From: Rhizophagus clarus
Lineage: Eukaryota > Glomeromycota > Glomeromycetes > Glomerales > Glomeraceae
Assembly (NCBI GenBank): GCA_015698045.1
Contig: BLAL01000160.1
Span: 2,356,001 to 2,420,000, forward strand
Length of the DNA: 64,000 nucleotides
Direction: 5' to 3'
Below the pieces are notes generated by a model. That model ran no database searches, was not told the origin of the DNA, and saw only the letters and a program-made list of their open reading frames with translations. Shown in pieces: positions 10,685 through 23,499 of this stretch. Position 1 is the stretch's first letter; each line of letters opens with the position of its first letter. A program made the position numbers and the translations under genes.

Positions 10685-12262
10685 TTATAAATTCACAGCC
10701 TAGTTTTTTTTTTTTAAAAAAAAAAATATTTTAAATTATTATTTTAAAGTTAGATACATTAGATATGATTTCTTACCTTCATATTAATAGCGTTATATCT
10801 ATCACCAATAACGTTAAAAGAATTAATTATTTCCCTAACTTCAGATAATTCTTCGGAACTAAGTTGAACTTTTGCTGTTTCAATATTTTCTTCTAAATAT
10901 TTAATTTTTTTCGTACCAGGAATAACAACAATATTATCACTCTACAATATATAAAAAAAAAAAGAAAAAACGAAAATTATTATTAAAAATATATCGGAAA
11001 GAATAGGATTATCGGATTATAATTTACCTGAGCTAGAACCCAAGCCAAACAAAGTTGACCTGCTGTTATGCCCCTCTTACTTGCAAATTCAGAAAATTTA
11101 TCTGCAAGTTCTAGATTTTTGGCAAGATTTTCAGGTTGAAAACGAGGGTGATATGTCCTAATATCATCTGGTTCAAAATCGTCGAAGGATCTATATTTTC
11201 CCTAAATGAATAAATTTTATTTATTATTAGTAAATTCTACTTATCAAAAAAAAATCCCCTATACATTAAAATATTTTAAATGACAAATACTGTTAGGAAT
11301 CCACGTCCGAGTGCACTAAAAGCTACTATAGCGATACCTAATTCCTTACAGGTATCCATAATTCCATTTCTTTCAATATCAAGAGTCCAAGGACTATATT
11401 CGACCTAATAAAGCATAACGTTAAAGCATTTTTTTTTTTTTTTATTAAAAAAAAAAATATGTATATGTATATTCACTTGAACAGCAGCAATAGGATGAAC
11501 TTTATGTGCACGTCGAAGAGTTGCTGCAGAACATTCAGACAGACCAATATATTTAATTTTTCCTTCCTTAACAAGTTCTGCTAAAGTACCGACAGTATCT
11601 TCAATAGGTCTATAAACAAAGTATTCGACATATTAATTTAAAATTATTTATTTCAAATCTTAAAAAAAAAAAATCTGATTTATACTTACGTGTCAGGATC
11701 CACACGATGTTGATAATAAAGATCAATGCAATCTATTCCCAATCTTTTTAAAGAAGCATCACAAGCTTTACGAACATATTCAGGTTTACCTGATACTTTT
11801 GATCCAACAAATTTAACATTTGGATCTTGATCTCGAACTATACCAAACTTTGTGCAAATAAACACTTCATCACGACGGTCTTTGAGAATTTTTGAAATGA
11901 GAATCTCATTGGCACCAATCCCATACGCATCCTTACATAAAAATAATTTAGGATATTTGTTTTAAGAACTCTTCTTTATAAAGCAAAAATTAGAAAATTT
12001 TTAAATACGAACAGCAGAATCCCAAAAGTTACATCCTAATTCCAATGCTCGATTCAAAACTTTAATATTTTGTTCTTCATCAAATGAACCGTAAAATTCA
12101 CTCATACCCTTTTTTAAATCGAGAAAGAAATTTTTAATTAGAAACGTGATCAATTAAAGTAATTTTTTATTTTTTCGATTATTATAAACATACCGCACAT
12201 CCCAAACCGATTGCAGGAATTTTTACACCAGTTTTTCCAAGTTCACGAAGAGGAATGGCCAT
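10685..12262 (-). CDS. Aldo/keto reductase, AKR13-like, eight exons
   Basis: A cytosolic-type NAD(P)H-dependent carbonyl reductase. Exons on the minus strand: 12262-12194, 12108-12013, 11931-11690, 11609-11477, 11404-11291, 11201-11028, 10941-10777 and 10699-10685. They join in frame to 335 residues, normal for the family. The catalytic tetrad is visible: Asp53 and Tyr58 (WDSADAYG), Lys83 (CTKFG) and His130 (YYQHRVD). HRVDPDTPIEDTV followed by [15 protein letters not shown] is the AKR13/YakC signature, and VVIPGTKK near residue 280 is the usual cofactor-binding stretch. No signal peptide. All introns are short with GT...AG ends; the second donor is the unusual GTTCGT, and the last exon codes only AVNL and the stop. 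The start is the ATG giving the canonical [20 protein letters not shown] opening. It stands alone, and no disabling change is seen. The substrate cannot be told from sequence. Confidence 0.95.
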
Positions 12263-13876
12263 TTTTACGATGAGGGATAAAATTTTTTAAGAATTTTGTT
12301 CTTTTAAATATATTTCTGAAATAAATGATTGTCGATATGTTATAAAAAATAGAGTTTTGATTTGTCAGCTCCTGGTCTATAGTAATTTTGTACGAGGATT
12401 TTTTCGTTATACTCATACTAAATTTATTTTTATACCCGCTCCTAGATTACTGTATTTGTAATACTGATTATCGTTTCAGCCAAATAAGATCATGCAGATT
12501 TTCATATACCGATATTTTTATTAATTGATATGATAAGCGGACGAAAAAAATAAGATGTAAATGAAAATTCTTATTATTATTAATACAGTATCAGAATTTC
12601 GATCAATTATTAGTTAAAAAGTCAACTGACGCCAAGATACCGGATATGTTTATTTCCTTCCTTAACATGTTCAGAACATGTTCAGTAAAACGCCAATCAT
12701 ATCATCAATGAGCTTAAGATTTTCGTTCGGATATGCCAAAAAATCCTAAGGTTCTTAACGCTATACAATGAATGAAGATTATTACTAAAAATGTATAAAT
12801 GGGCGCTTTAATAATTGATTACAAATTAAACTGTTTATTAATGTCGGGAAAATTCTTTGACTGCAGTATGCATTTCACATAATTATGTCATAAAAGGAAA
12901 TTTATATATTGTATCATATTCGGGGAAAAATTTTCCGAGAAAAGAAATAAAGCCAATAAATTTTCTGGCCGATCTGCGAAAAAAATAAATGTTCAATTAC
13001 GTAAAAATAATTCCCTTTTAATTAGTAATTTCACAAATAATAACGGAATTTGAATAAAATGATTTACTGTACTACAGTACATCATATGAAAATATTACGG
13101 CAGATTAAAATTTTTCAAACCGAGCCGGCTCGACTAATAAAGAATTTAGGATAATACGATTTGATTAAGTAAAAAGTTGCAAATACATTAACTAATTATG
13201 ATGCGTTTATGAAAAGATCGATCTATTCTCTCATTATTGAAGAATTTCATTATGCAAATAATTCAGTTTTATTTTCTCGAGGTTATTGAAGAACCTGTAA
13301 TTATTACATGTTAATCCATTATCAAGTTTTGCCTTTTTAAAATTTCATATCCATTTCTGGATTTATAGTTGACATTTATTCACCTCATCTTTATCAAAAA
13401 ATACCTTTCTAAAATAGATACTTCAAATGAAGATAACTTATTTTTGCCATATAATATGCAGTATAAGATATAAGTATAAATTTTTTTTTAAAAAAATTCC
13501 TTTACAGCACTTAAATGTATTTTAAAAACCAAAACGTTTAAAAATAATTTATAAAATACTGAATACGATTTTTTTAGTTTTTATGTGAGTGGCTTTAAGC
13601 AATTATGTAATTATATGAAGATCTTTTAATTTCGATAGGTGCTATGTCGTATAAAATTATACTAGATAAAATGATGAAAATAAATTATCAATTTTTTATG
13701 AAACAATTATATGAAATAATGATAATAACAAATATCACATCAACTTAATAATTTTTTGTTTCTGCATTTTTTGTATACGGGCCTATGATTATTTTATCAT
13801 TTACTTTTGTAATTTTCCCTCTAAATGAACATATTTCAATAACATGACCACGCGCTATGCCACTTTGAATTAAATC
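12263..13876. other. Intergenic spacer, AKR 5' side
   Basis: No gene or bounded repeat seen. The AKR promoter should lie in the first few hundred bases, but no decisive motif was identified. Confidence 0.4.
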
Positions 13877-14136
13877 TTAATCACATTTAAGAAAGCTAAA
13901 TCGAGAATATTCATCTTTTCTCAAAGCGGTAAAAACACTAACTTCAATATGTAATGTTTGAAGATCACCTTCAAATCCCAGCCACCTGTTATCGATTAGT
14001 GGTGCGTCCCTTCCACAAACAGGAGATACGATTAGTTTAAAACTAGGCCGTAAACAAATAGACATAAAAAAGGTGAATTTTGGTCTTCACTTAAATATTT
14101 TATAATTTGAGGTAGGGTTTCATTTGGAATATTCAT
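13877..14136 (-). pseudogene. Unrecognised small gene fragment, possibly F-box-like start
   Basis: On the minus strand the ATG at 14136 opens MNIPNETLPQIIKYLSED and ends after 34 codons. An overlapping second frame carries a further 62 residues to 13877, including the stretch DAPLIDNRWLGFEGDLQTLH. Base composition is clearly more balanced than the surroundings, which suggests former or present coding. LPQIIKYLSED resembles the start of an F-box, the commonest family in such genomes, but the match is too short to name it. One frame change separates the two parts; an unrecognised intron is the alternative. Confidence 0.3.
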
Positions 14137-14566
14137 TTTAATAATAATCTCAAAGCAGCAGACATGACAAACTAACACATATTTATATATATCGGATGAA
14201 CAAATGTTCATGATGGTCTTTTATCAGAAAAATAAAACACTGTAATTGCGTGTTATTATGTGCAATTTCCGCAATCGCTGAATATATATATTAAAAGTAA
14301 ATGTTTAATTATATTAAGATATTGATCCATCTAAGCATCTTGAAAATTTAGTTTCTATAATCCGAAGACAGATTTATAATAGCCTGAAAATTAGAATTAT
14401 TGAATGACAATATTTTTTTTTTTTATCACGATGATAAATTTGGATTCATTGACATTAAAGGCTTTCCAATCAAAGTAAATCTATCATAGACGGTAAAATA
14501 AATTATACTTCTAATTTCTTAATTATTAAAAATATATAAAAAAAAGTCATACCTAGATTTATCATA

Positions 14567-14724
14567 TTATCGCCATTTTCAAAATGGTGTAGGCTATTTA
14601 TTCGTGATTGAATATTCGAATACCAATATTCGTCCGGTTTTCGTCCATTTTTTGTTCTGTTTTCGGTTTTCTTTTTTTTTTTATTCAGATATAACTGCAT
14701 ACATCATTTTGAAAACGGCGATAA
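14567..14724. mobile_element. 158-bp inverted-repeat element, TTATCGCCATTTTCAAAATG ends
   Basis: TTATCGCCATTTTCAAAATG (14567-14586) is inverted at 14705-14724 (CATTTTGAAAACGGCGATAA). The left half, including GTGATTGAATATTCGAATAC and TCGTCCGGTTTTC, recurs at 24847-24931 inside a decayed gene. Read on the minus strand both copies give a similar HHFENGDN peptide, so the repeat may have captured, or derive from, coding sequence. Confidence 0.65.
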
Positions 14725-16029
14725 AGTATATTTCATTAATTAAATTAAAAAGAATTTCCTATCTTAATTAATTATAATCGTTAATTTGGTTTGTAATTGA
14801 ATTATCATAATTTTCAAAATATTTTTTTTTAGATTGTTAAAAATTAATTCTACTTTATTTTCAATGTAAATAAATTCGTCAATACAATCTGTTAATTCAC
14901 TAAACATAAGTTTTTTTTCGTTTTATTAATTATTTGTCTCATTTCAGAAAAATAAGATTGTAAAATCATAATTGCTTCGGAATTTTACCTTCTTTGTTTA
15001 TTATTATCAAATATTCATAATAATTAGTTTGGAAAATATAATGATTAAAATCATGATAAGTTTTATTGTGTGTGGTAATCTTTTTACTTTAAATGGGTTA
15101 AAAACAATCTTTAAATCATTAGTGATTTTTGCAAGAAAACAACTCATTTTGTATTAAATTACATCTAATTTACTTAATTATATTTAAACGATTTTTAAAT
15201 AAAAATATTATACTGTAAACTCATTCAATACATCTAATTGTCGTGCAATTCATTATTCGATGTACAATAATTAAAATAAAAAAAAATTGTGACCTATAAA
15301 AACATAAAACAGTTAATAGAAGTTTAGCCCATTCTAGTTTGAATCGTTAAATAAATTTTCGACCCATTACAAATTCTGATCTAACAGTGATTTGATCTTC
15401 TGAAAATTATTGTTCAAAGTTTAATTTGACCAACTTGCAAACCGAAAATTCTTGTTAGTTATGTAACAATGTGTCACAAATCATAATTATCAATATAGTT
15501 ACGTTTTAAGTGCTGCTGAAAAATGGATTGATAGACAAATGTCTCTTTCTAAAAGAGTTTATCAGGGGCCTTATTGATGTGCAAGTAACTTAGTGACTTA
15601 ATTGGATTAATCTCGAAAAGTTATTTATTTACAAATATATAATCCAGTAATGTAATTTTAAAAAAGAAATCCAGCAAAAAATTGTTTATTTCCTCAGAAT
15701 TTTTTTTTTTACGTTTACATCTTGCTGTTTTTGCAACAAAACTTTCCACAAGATTTCTAATTAGTACTTCAATTGTCACCGATTTTTAAAATCACAGGAA
15801 TTAGAGTTACAGATCCTTGATCTCCTTTTCAACTGATTAAAATTTACTATATTTCAGCTAAATTAAACAAGTTAGCCTTTCAATCACGATATATTTTGAT
15901 AGCTCGATTAAGAATATAGTATTAATTTACAAATAGAATCCTTACTTCAGATTTGATTCGGTATTAAAAACAACTTTTCTGGTTGATCTGGTGTTTTAAG
16001 ACTAATTTCTATTCGTAATACCTATTGGT
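14725..16029. other. AT-rich spacer, no gene seen
   Basis: Only short open frames. A plus-strand frame at 14972-15157 is AT-rich, hydrophobic and not convincing. No RNA gene or bounded repeat seen. Confidence 0.4.
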
Positions 16030-18040
16030 ATACATTATTAAGTCTAGTATCATTCCTTAAAACTTCCCGTTGTTCCTCATCATATCTAACATACGTTGTG
16101 ATTTTTTTGGCCCATATTTTTATCATATATTTTATCAGGTACAACAAAATAAAACCTAATTTCCTCATTTTATTGCTTCGCATGTTTTCAACTATTTTAC
16201 TAATTCGGCTTGATTAATTGGATTTTCTTTGGATACCGCCACTTGAAATATTCGATCAGGCATAATAATGAAGTCTGCCGCCCAAAATTTTTTTTGTTTG
16301 GGATGAGAAGTACATTCTGATCAACATATTTTTTAATATCTTCGGCACTTTGAATCAACTTAATTCTTGGCTTACCATTTATTTTAAGACATGAGGCTTA
16401 CTACTGCCTTGTAAATTTCTTGTTTTAAATTTTTGATTTCTGTTTCAGAAAGATGAATACCGTATGCTTCGAACATTATCCTGCATGCACTCAGATGATT
16501 TCTTAACATTTTTGGAATTTTATCTAATAAATCTTTCCATGATTGCTCTTCAAGTTTTTCCTGCACTTTACTAAGAACATATGCTGAAGCCCATTTGAGA
16601 TGATATTTATCATATCCTGAACTTGACCATCTATGAATAAGCCTATTACTAAATTTAATAAATTCAACGTCTTCAGCAAAACACCGTACAAGATCATTAA
16701 AGTTTTTAACGCTTCTAAAAGCATCTTCAACACATTTCAAAGTTTTTTCCAAGACAGCCTTTTTCTCACCGCTATATTTTAATGCAACTTTAGCTCATTG
16801 GAAAATATATCCTGATACACCACCTGATTTATGGAAAATGTCCAGCATTATGTCTTCGGGTATATTGTGATATATATTATCTCTGCAAAATTTTAATTCA
16901 TCTATCGACCATGGCGATATGTAAAATGTTAACACTACATGTTTTTCAAATTCTTGAAAATCATCCTTTTTGATATCTTTTGGAGATAAAGCAACAATCT
17001 TTTTCGCCTTAACATTCAAGGAGAAATGATTCCATCCGTTAAATACCACGTTTTAGAGGATTCAAATAGATATGAAAATTCTTCGTAATCACCAGTCTTA
17101 ACATCAAAGTTTTCAAAACAATAAAAGACATTACTCACAGAATGCTGGTAAATTACTGCTGTACTATCCTGTTCGCGCATAATTCTAATTAGTAAGTAAA
17201 TCATGAAACATGATTTGCCAACACCTGATGTACCCGTGAGAAGAAACTTGTGTTTTAGATTTGGAGCCTTTACAGATCCATATTTTGCTATTAAGTCATA
17301 AAGTTCAACATATGCTTTTCTCACATATAGTGAAGATCTCTCAATTACTGGAAGCTCCAAGTTACTAGGATGTTTAATTACATTCTTGGGAACGGGTCTT
17401 AAAACTGGTTGTTGTTTAATTACATCGAGGACGTTATCAAATAACGAATCTTATAAGAGTAAATGAAAGGGAATTAGCTTATGCACTACCAATTGTATGT
17501 ACACCTATTTATTAATATTAGCTATTATTTTTCGCTTCTTGATAAATTCTTCAAAAGTAAAAAGTTTATTTTTTCCTATGTAAATTAAGTGGTTAATAAA
17601 ATTAACCGCATAAAGCCATAAACAATATTGTGACGAAGAGATTTACCAGTGAGTGATGGGGATTATGAAGATATGAAGGTATTCTTTTTTAGGTATTTTG
17701 TTAATTTTTCCGTCGTTATCATTATTAAAATATTCTTTAATTTCCAAGATAGGATTTTTCATCATCTCACTCTTGTCATGATTTTTAATTTCATCTTCGC
17801 TAAAAAAATTATTAATTTCATTAAACCCGATTTTAACTTTCCATATATCCATACTGGTTATTCCTCGAACTTCTCTTCTTTTAAAGAGAATGTCTTTGAA
17901 GTTTGCAACGGTTAAACTGTCAAACTCAAAGCAAACATCATCAATAACGGTATTATTTGCAATAGGCACATTGAAAATCTCTTTAGAGGGCTGTCCTAGG
18001 ACAAACGATTTAGCGAGATTGACATTTTGTTTCTGAAAAA
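16030..18040 (-). pseudogene. Crinkler (CRN)-family effector-like gene, broken
   Basis: Minus-strand pieces match the layout of Crinkler-type proteins: an N-terminal module around 17640-18040 with the AKSFVLGQP-type motif (LFLAK-like region), a P-loop NTPase module around 17000-17460 with a Walker A motif GTSGVGKS, and a C-terminal module around 16030-17000 ending in a region like the nuclease-type tail of these proteins. The modules are in the expected order but in different frames. It looks broken, with at least a few breaks, although some interruptions could be introns. Sequence is still easily recognised, so decay is probably recent. Crinklers are a large family in arbuscular mycorrhizal fungi. 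Treated here as a fossil. Confidence 0.75.
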
Positions 18041-19238
18041 AGTTTAAGTTTTTGAGAGAAAGAATTTCGAGCTAATAGACTCTGGATTGTTTTGTTATGA
18101 CACCGCATTTCTACTGATAAATTGTTTTTTTTTTACTATGGCTTATTAATCATTTCAGATCATTTCGTAATCAGCTGAACTGTAATATGAGTCATTACTA
18201 TAATGGTTATACAACTGTATTTAAGTAATAATTCCGAAATTTACAATTCTTTAACTATTCCTGATAATTATAATTTCTTTTTATACTTATGAACTACCAT
18301 CCAAAAAAATCTCGTTATAAAAGCGAAAATATTGACTTAGGCCACAGGTAAGAATCTCTCATTTTATACGGGTACCTGTCCTATCAATTTCTGGCAAGAT
18401 TAAAAATTATAAATTTATCTCACATAATAATTACAAAATGATTATTAAGGAAGAATAATAAATTACATTATGAGAGATAAAATAGTTCCTTTTAAAATTA
18501 ATAATATTAAATATTAAATATTTTAAACCTCACAAAGTATAAACTCATAACGAAAATATATGGACTGTTAAGGGAATTAGAAGAAAAAACATTTTAAATT
18601 ATCATTTTCTAAAATTAAAGTTTTAAGTTGATTTATCAAAAAACCCATTTTGAATGATGTTTCTCTAAAAATTAAAATTTTTAAGTTAATTTGCAAAAAA
18701 GTTTATACAAAGAAAAACAGTTATTAACAAAATGAATCTTCTCATAACGACGACATAAAAGTAACTTATTTGCAGTGGAATCAAAAATAGAAGTCTCAAG
18801 TTTATTTTCACTTTTAAAGAGAACTATCACGAGAAACATAAAATTATAAAGTTGTAAGTTATTTTTTTTTACTACTGATTGAAATCACCCAATCAATTTA
18901 ATGTTTATTATATTTTTGAAAGCTTGATTAATCTCTGATGAAATGAACTAAATACATAGTTCTGATAAAAAAATATATATATGAAATCACCCCAGAAATC
19001 CAAAATTTTCAAGAAATCCAATAGAAAAGATCTTCGCTAATAAGACATTCATGGTTGTTAAGCGAAGAATAAATTCTATTTCTACTTATGGGCTTTGTGC
19101 GTGATTTTTTATCACGTAAATTTTTATTTGAGTTATCTAGAATAACTAATATAAAGACGTGTCATTCCGATGACCTTCGAAATTTCAACCAGCTTCCGAA
19201 TTTCTGCCCGCACGTGTGTACACGTTAATATAATGATG
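18041..19238. other. AT-rich spacer, no gene seen
   Basis: 18550-18720 contains a loose 60-70-bp repeat around TTAAAATTTTTAAGTTAATTT. Nothing else supported. Confidence 0.4.
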
Positions 19239-19240
19239 TA

Positions 19241-19804
19241 CAGTGGACGAAAAAAAGTCTTTGGAAAAAATTTCCATTTATTGTGCAATGAGTAAAATGT
19301 TTGTAACATGTGAAAATTTGCGGATATACCCTTTGTGATGTGAAAAATTAAATATCAAAAGTATATTAGTAACAGACTACATACTGTCTGTCTATTAAAA
19401 TATAAGTTGCCCAAAAAATCATCGGAAAAAAATGAGTTAGCTAATTTTGACTAATTGAGCAACTTTAAAAAGCAGTTTCATGGTAAATATCCAGTTAAAT
19501 TTAATAATTTTTTTTTTATTTTGTTTTTTGAATCATAAAGCGCAATTGTTAAAAATTTTATGGCAAATTAATGATAAAATTAAAGTTAAATTTGAAAAAC
19601 TAAAAAATCATGAAATTTTCGATTAATGTAATTTAAAGACACTATAACACAAATTTTTATTAAGAAATCACACATTGTTATTAAGACAAAATATTTTTCA
19701 GACCTGTTTCCATATAAAACTTATATATTTTTAATGAATTATAAGTCAATTATCGGTTAGATATTTACTGGAAAAATTATTCCGAAGACTTTTTTCGTCC
19801 ACTG
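19241..19804. mobile_element. Tc1/mariner-type MITE (564 bp), TA-flanked
   Basis: Both ends begin CAGTGGACGAAAAAA-GTCTT (left 19241; inverted right end at 19804) and are flanked by TA at 19239-19240 and 19805-19806. The inverted repeat runs about 28 bp (AAGTCTTTGGAAAAA versus AAGTCTTCGGAATAA). No transposase frame. TA target duplication and CAGT-type ends fit the Tc1/mariner group. Confidence 0.85.
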
Positions 19805-19806
19805 TA

Positions 19807-20746
19807 TAAGTAATGATCGTGTGATTACAACGCTACGTAGTTATAATTATTGAATTATGGGCGTCATATGAAAGATAGTTTCTTTTAAATTAATTTATGA
19901 AACTTGATTCTTTTAGAAAATCCGAATAAATTCATGATGAATTAATTTTACCCATTCTTACGCTTTCAAAATTCATGAAATTAAAAAAATACATTTAACC
20001 TCGGCCAATTACACATAAATTACTAAGAATTTAATCCGTCTTATTACATAGCAAATATATTCTTGGTTTTTTTTTTGAGAGATAAAATTAATAACTATTA
20101 GGTATCAAGGTATCAAAAATTTCAAGCCGCATAAAAATTTATAATTTTTTTATAAAGATATTTTTTACCTAAGTAATTTTGTCAATTTCTAATGCTTAAA
20201 TTTTTAATTTTAAATGCCTCAAATGATAGTTCCCATTTCCCTAATATATAAAATTTATATCTTCTTGTAACATTCAATTGAAACAAATGATGCAAGAAAG
20301 TTATTAACATATTGTAAACATACATACATCATTATAAAGTCTGACCATATACGTATCACAAAATTTCATTATTCATTATCTTCATAATTATATAAATCTC
20401 TAGGTACAATAATAAATTTCATAGATTTCTTCGAAATAATAAATTTCATTGACGAATATATTCTTATTCATGTAATTCTATCGGAGGTTTTCATTGATAA
20501 ATACTATATCAGATATTCAGTAAATCGCTACCAAATCAAGTATTAAAATTGTAAAACGGATTATTCCGGTTATCTGATGCCCAATTGCCCGATGAGTATA
20601 TATGGTAAATGTTATTTTTGTTCAATGCATTTTGTGATACAGATGCTTTTACGATCTATTGACTTTTTTGACATTTTTGCAGAATTATTTATATTACAGT
20701 TGACAAAATTATACACTTAAAAAAAAAATTTCAACTCAATGAAAAG
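19807..20746. other. Upstream region of carboxypeptidase copy 1
   Basis: No gene. 20560-20620 (TTATCTGATGCCCAATTGCCCGATGAG) resembles blocks upstream of copies 4 and 5 (49305-49345 and 58420-58465) and the relic at 44125-44160, so it is a conserved promoter-side segment of this subfamily. Confidence 0.5.
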
Positions 20747-20755
20747 TATATAAAG
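20747..20755 (+). promoter_or_regulatory. TATA box of carboxypeptidase copy 1
   Basis: TATATAAAG in the context AAAAGTATATAAAGAATG, identical to copies 4 and 5. The ATG matching their start is 83 bp downstream (20830) but is out of frame here; the in-frame ATG at 20757 lies almost on the box. Confidence 0.6.
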
Positions 20756-20756
20756 A

Positions 20757-23024
20757 ATGAAAATAAACATCTTAAATAGAACTCCTTTTCATACTTTTTT
20801 AACAAAGTTAACGATACTCAGAACGAAAGATGAATTTTCCCATAAATCATTCGGAAAACTGTCTTGTTCATTCATCATTTTTGTTACTTTGGTAGCATGG
20901 TGCATGCTTACATTTGAAATCGTTGACGCAGAAGTAACAGGTGATTTTACAAGTGAACCGCTAATTGCTAATTGCTTGAATTCTAACGATAAACGATAAC
21001 AATTAACCTTTTACTTATTCCTTTTTACCATAGACCCTACTTATGATATTATATCGAGCAATTTATGCGATCCAAACGTGAAGCAGGTGAAGTAATGAAA
21101 ATTTGTTTTTTGTTTTGTATGTCGTGTATTTATTATTAACTATTCTTCGTTCGTTAGTATTCCGGTTATATAAAAGTTGATCAATATACAAACTTATTTT
21201 TTTGGTTTTTTGAATCGAGAAATAATTCTCAAACTTCTCCATTAACGTTATGGTTAAATGGAGGTCCAGGATGTTCTTCAATGGTGGGATTATTTCAAGA
21301 AATGGGTCCTTGTAGATCTTTAGTAGGAGGAACAGACGTAGAAGTATTTCCTGAAAGTTGGAATCAAGTTTCTAATTTGTTATTTATTGATCAGGTAAAA
21401 ATTTTCTTATAAAACTAAAACAATGTACAGTATTTATAATATTTATTATGTTAACTCTGTTTTTCATTACTATAGCCTGTTGATGGTGGGTTTTCTTATG
21501 GGGAGATAACCGTATCAACAACAGAACAAGCTTCTCAAAGTTTATACATTTTTTTACAAAAATTCTTTGAAAGATTTCCAGAATATTCTAATATGAATTT
21601 TCATATTTTTGGTGAATCTTTTGCAGGAAGTTTTAGTATGTTTCTAACTTTTTTTTTAAATTAAACTCAGTTCGTGTTCGTAATTTATATTATGTTATTA
21701 ACGTAAAATTGGCTGCGCTACTCATATTCTATAGTACCTTCACTTGCAAAGTTAATTGATGAAAACAATATTTTAATAAATTCGAAAAATATGACAGCAA
21801 TCCCTATTAATTTAAAATCCGTTGGAATTGGAAATGGTTGGATTGATCCTAAAATTATATAGTAAACATTCTTCAAACTTATATTTTTTATACTATATAT
21901 AAATATATTAACTTTACATAATTCTTGATGTGCAGTGATTCTTATCCAGTTTTCGTAGAATTTAACACATGTAAGTCGATTGATTTTTTTTCTCTAAAAA
22001 ATTGCAATATCCATAACAACGTCGTACTAATCTCATAATATTTATTAGATGGGCCATTGTTAAATCTAAATGATATTGCAGCAATGAAATCATTATCGGC
22101 TGAATGCGATCTATCAAGTAAGATTTCAAATTTCCTTAAATTCTTAATTTCTATTCGATAATGCCACGTATTCACGTTTTTGTAAAAAAAATAATTAACT
22201 ATATTTCTACTTTGCAAGTTGACAAATGCTATAAAACACAAAATAAAGATGACTGCACAGAAGCAGAAACCATTTGTAAAGATGTTCCTTCTGGTTATGA
22301 TAAAACTGGGTTAAACGAATATGATATTAGAAGCAATACTGATGTTTCAGATGATTATACGCTTTATTTGGCTAAACCTGAAATAATGACGGCAATCGGA
22401 GCACATAAGACTTTTGTCAATTGTTCGAGTGATATTTACTATAGTTTCGTAAATAAGGGCGATTTGTAAGTAAATTAATTGTATTTATTTTTTTGAATTA
22501 GTAATTTACATCAGATGAATACTTAATTTTGCATAATTTTTTTTTTAGTATTCAAAGTCATAAAGCAGAAATTGAATATCTTCTTTATAGGGGATTTCTT
22601 GTATTATTATATTACGGAGATGCAGATTTTATTTGTGACTGGTAAACGAATAAGTTCTCATCCATCTACTTATGCTAGCGAATCCATCTTATTGATTAAC
22701 TTTATTCTTTCTTTTAGGTTCAGCGGAATAGAATTAGTAAAATCATTGATATGGACCCATCAATCAGATTTTAATAATGCTCCAACAAAAAAATGGATTG
22801 TTGACAATAATCCTGCTGGAGAAATTAAATTTTTTGATAAATTGACATTTATTAGAGTGTACGGGGCAGGCCACAAAGTTCCTGCTTATCAACCCGTAAA
22901 TTCTTTAGACATGTTTACCAAATGGATTTATAATGAACCGTTAACAACTACGGATCTAGGATCTTTAAGCAAGAGAAGAGTAAATAAAAGGAAGATAAGG
23001 AATTACAGTCGGAACTTAATATAA
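20757..23024 (+). CDS. Serine carboxypeptidase (S10) copy 1, ten exons, doubtful start
   Basis: Secreted serine carboxypeptidase. Exons: 20757-20940, 21034-21086, 21158-21394, 21476-21635, 21735-21861, 21936-21970, 22049-22117, 22219-22465, 22549-22641 and 22718-23024, giving 503 residues if the first ATG is used. NGGPGCSSM forms the oxyanion region. The nucleophile is Ser206 in GESFAGSF, where the family has GESYAGHY, so His after Gly is replaced. The other triad members are Asp397 (GDADFICDW) and His454 (GAGHKVP). A signal-like segment ([20 protein letters not shown]) lies in frame with the ATG at 20757, but that ATG is 2 bp past the TATA box. The ATG homologous to copies 4/5 (20830) is one base out of frame. 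Either transcription starts further upstream or the copy has lost its start. The C-terminus is rich in Lys/Arg. Closest in promoter and sequence to copies 4 and 5. Confidence 0.8.
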
Positions 23025-23080
23025 CGAACTCTCCGTTTAAGTCATGTTCAATAAAACAAACATCATTCCAACTTAATATG

Positions 23081-23417
23081 GGGACCACCACGGGAAAATC
23101 CGGAGCTCGGCTAATTATATGGTTTCGAGAAAATAATAATTTAATAATTTAATTCATGTGATCAATTTGGTAAAATCATTACGCGTTATAGAAAGACTTA
23201 AGATTCTTAAAATTGGTAAAATTTTGTAAGAAATTCATCAAAAATGTTAGTTTTCTTCTAATATATTTATATCATTTGCTAAATGTATATAAAGAAAAAT
23301 TCAAAAAATGCAAATTATCAAAAATTCCATTTTTTTATTATTACATCATAAATAAAAAATATTTTTATTCCTGAAGGATTAATATTTGGCCGAGCCCAGA
23401 TTTTCTGTGGAGTTCTC
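23081..23417. mobile_element. 337-bp inverted-repeat element with 5-bp target duplication
   Basis: The left end GGGACCACCACGGGAAAATC (then CGGAGCTCGGC) is inverted at the right end (GCCGAGCCCAGATTTTCTGTGGAGTTCTC). ATATG flanks it at 23076-23080 and 23418-23422. The paralogous stretch at about 37701-37790 reads straight through without the element, so it is a real insertion just downstream of copy 1. No coding capacity. Confidence 0.8.
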
Positions 23418-23499
23418 ATATGTAAAATTTTATAATTCGGTATATCAATTTTTTTATTTTCATATTATTTATAAAACTAATATCACTATTAGAAATATT

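Noticed and set aside
17649-17915. Plus-strand 88-codon frame
   Set aside because: Antisense shadow of the Crinkler N-terminal module on the minus strand.
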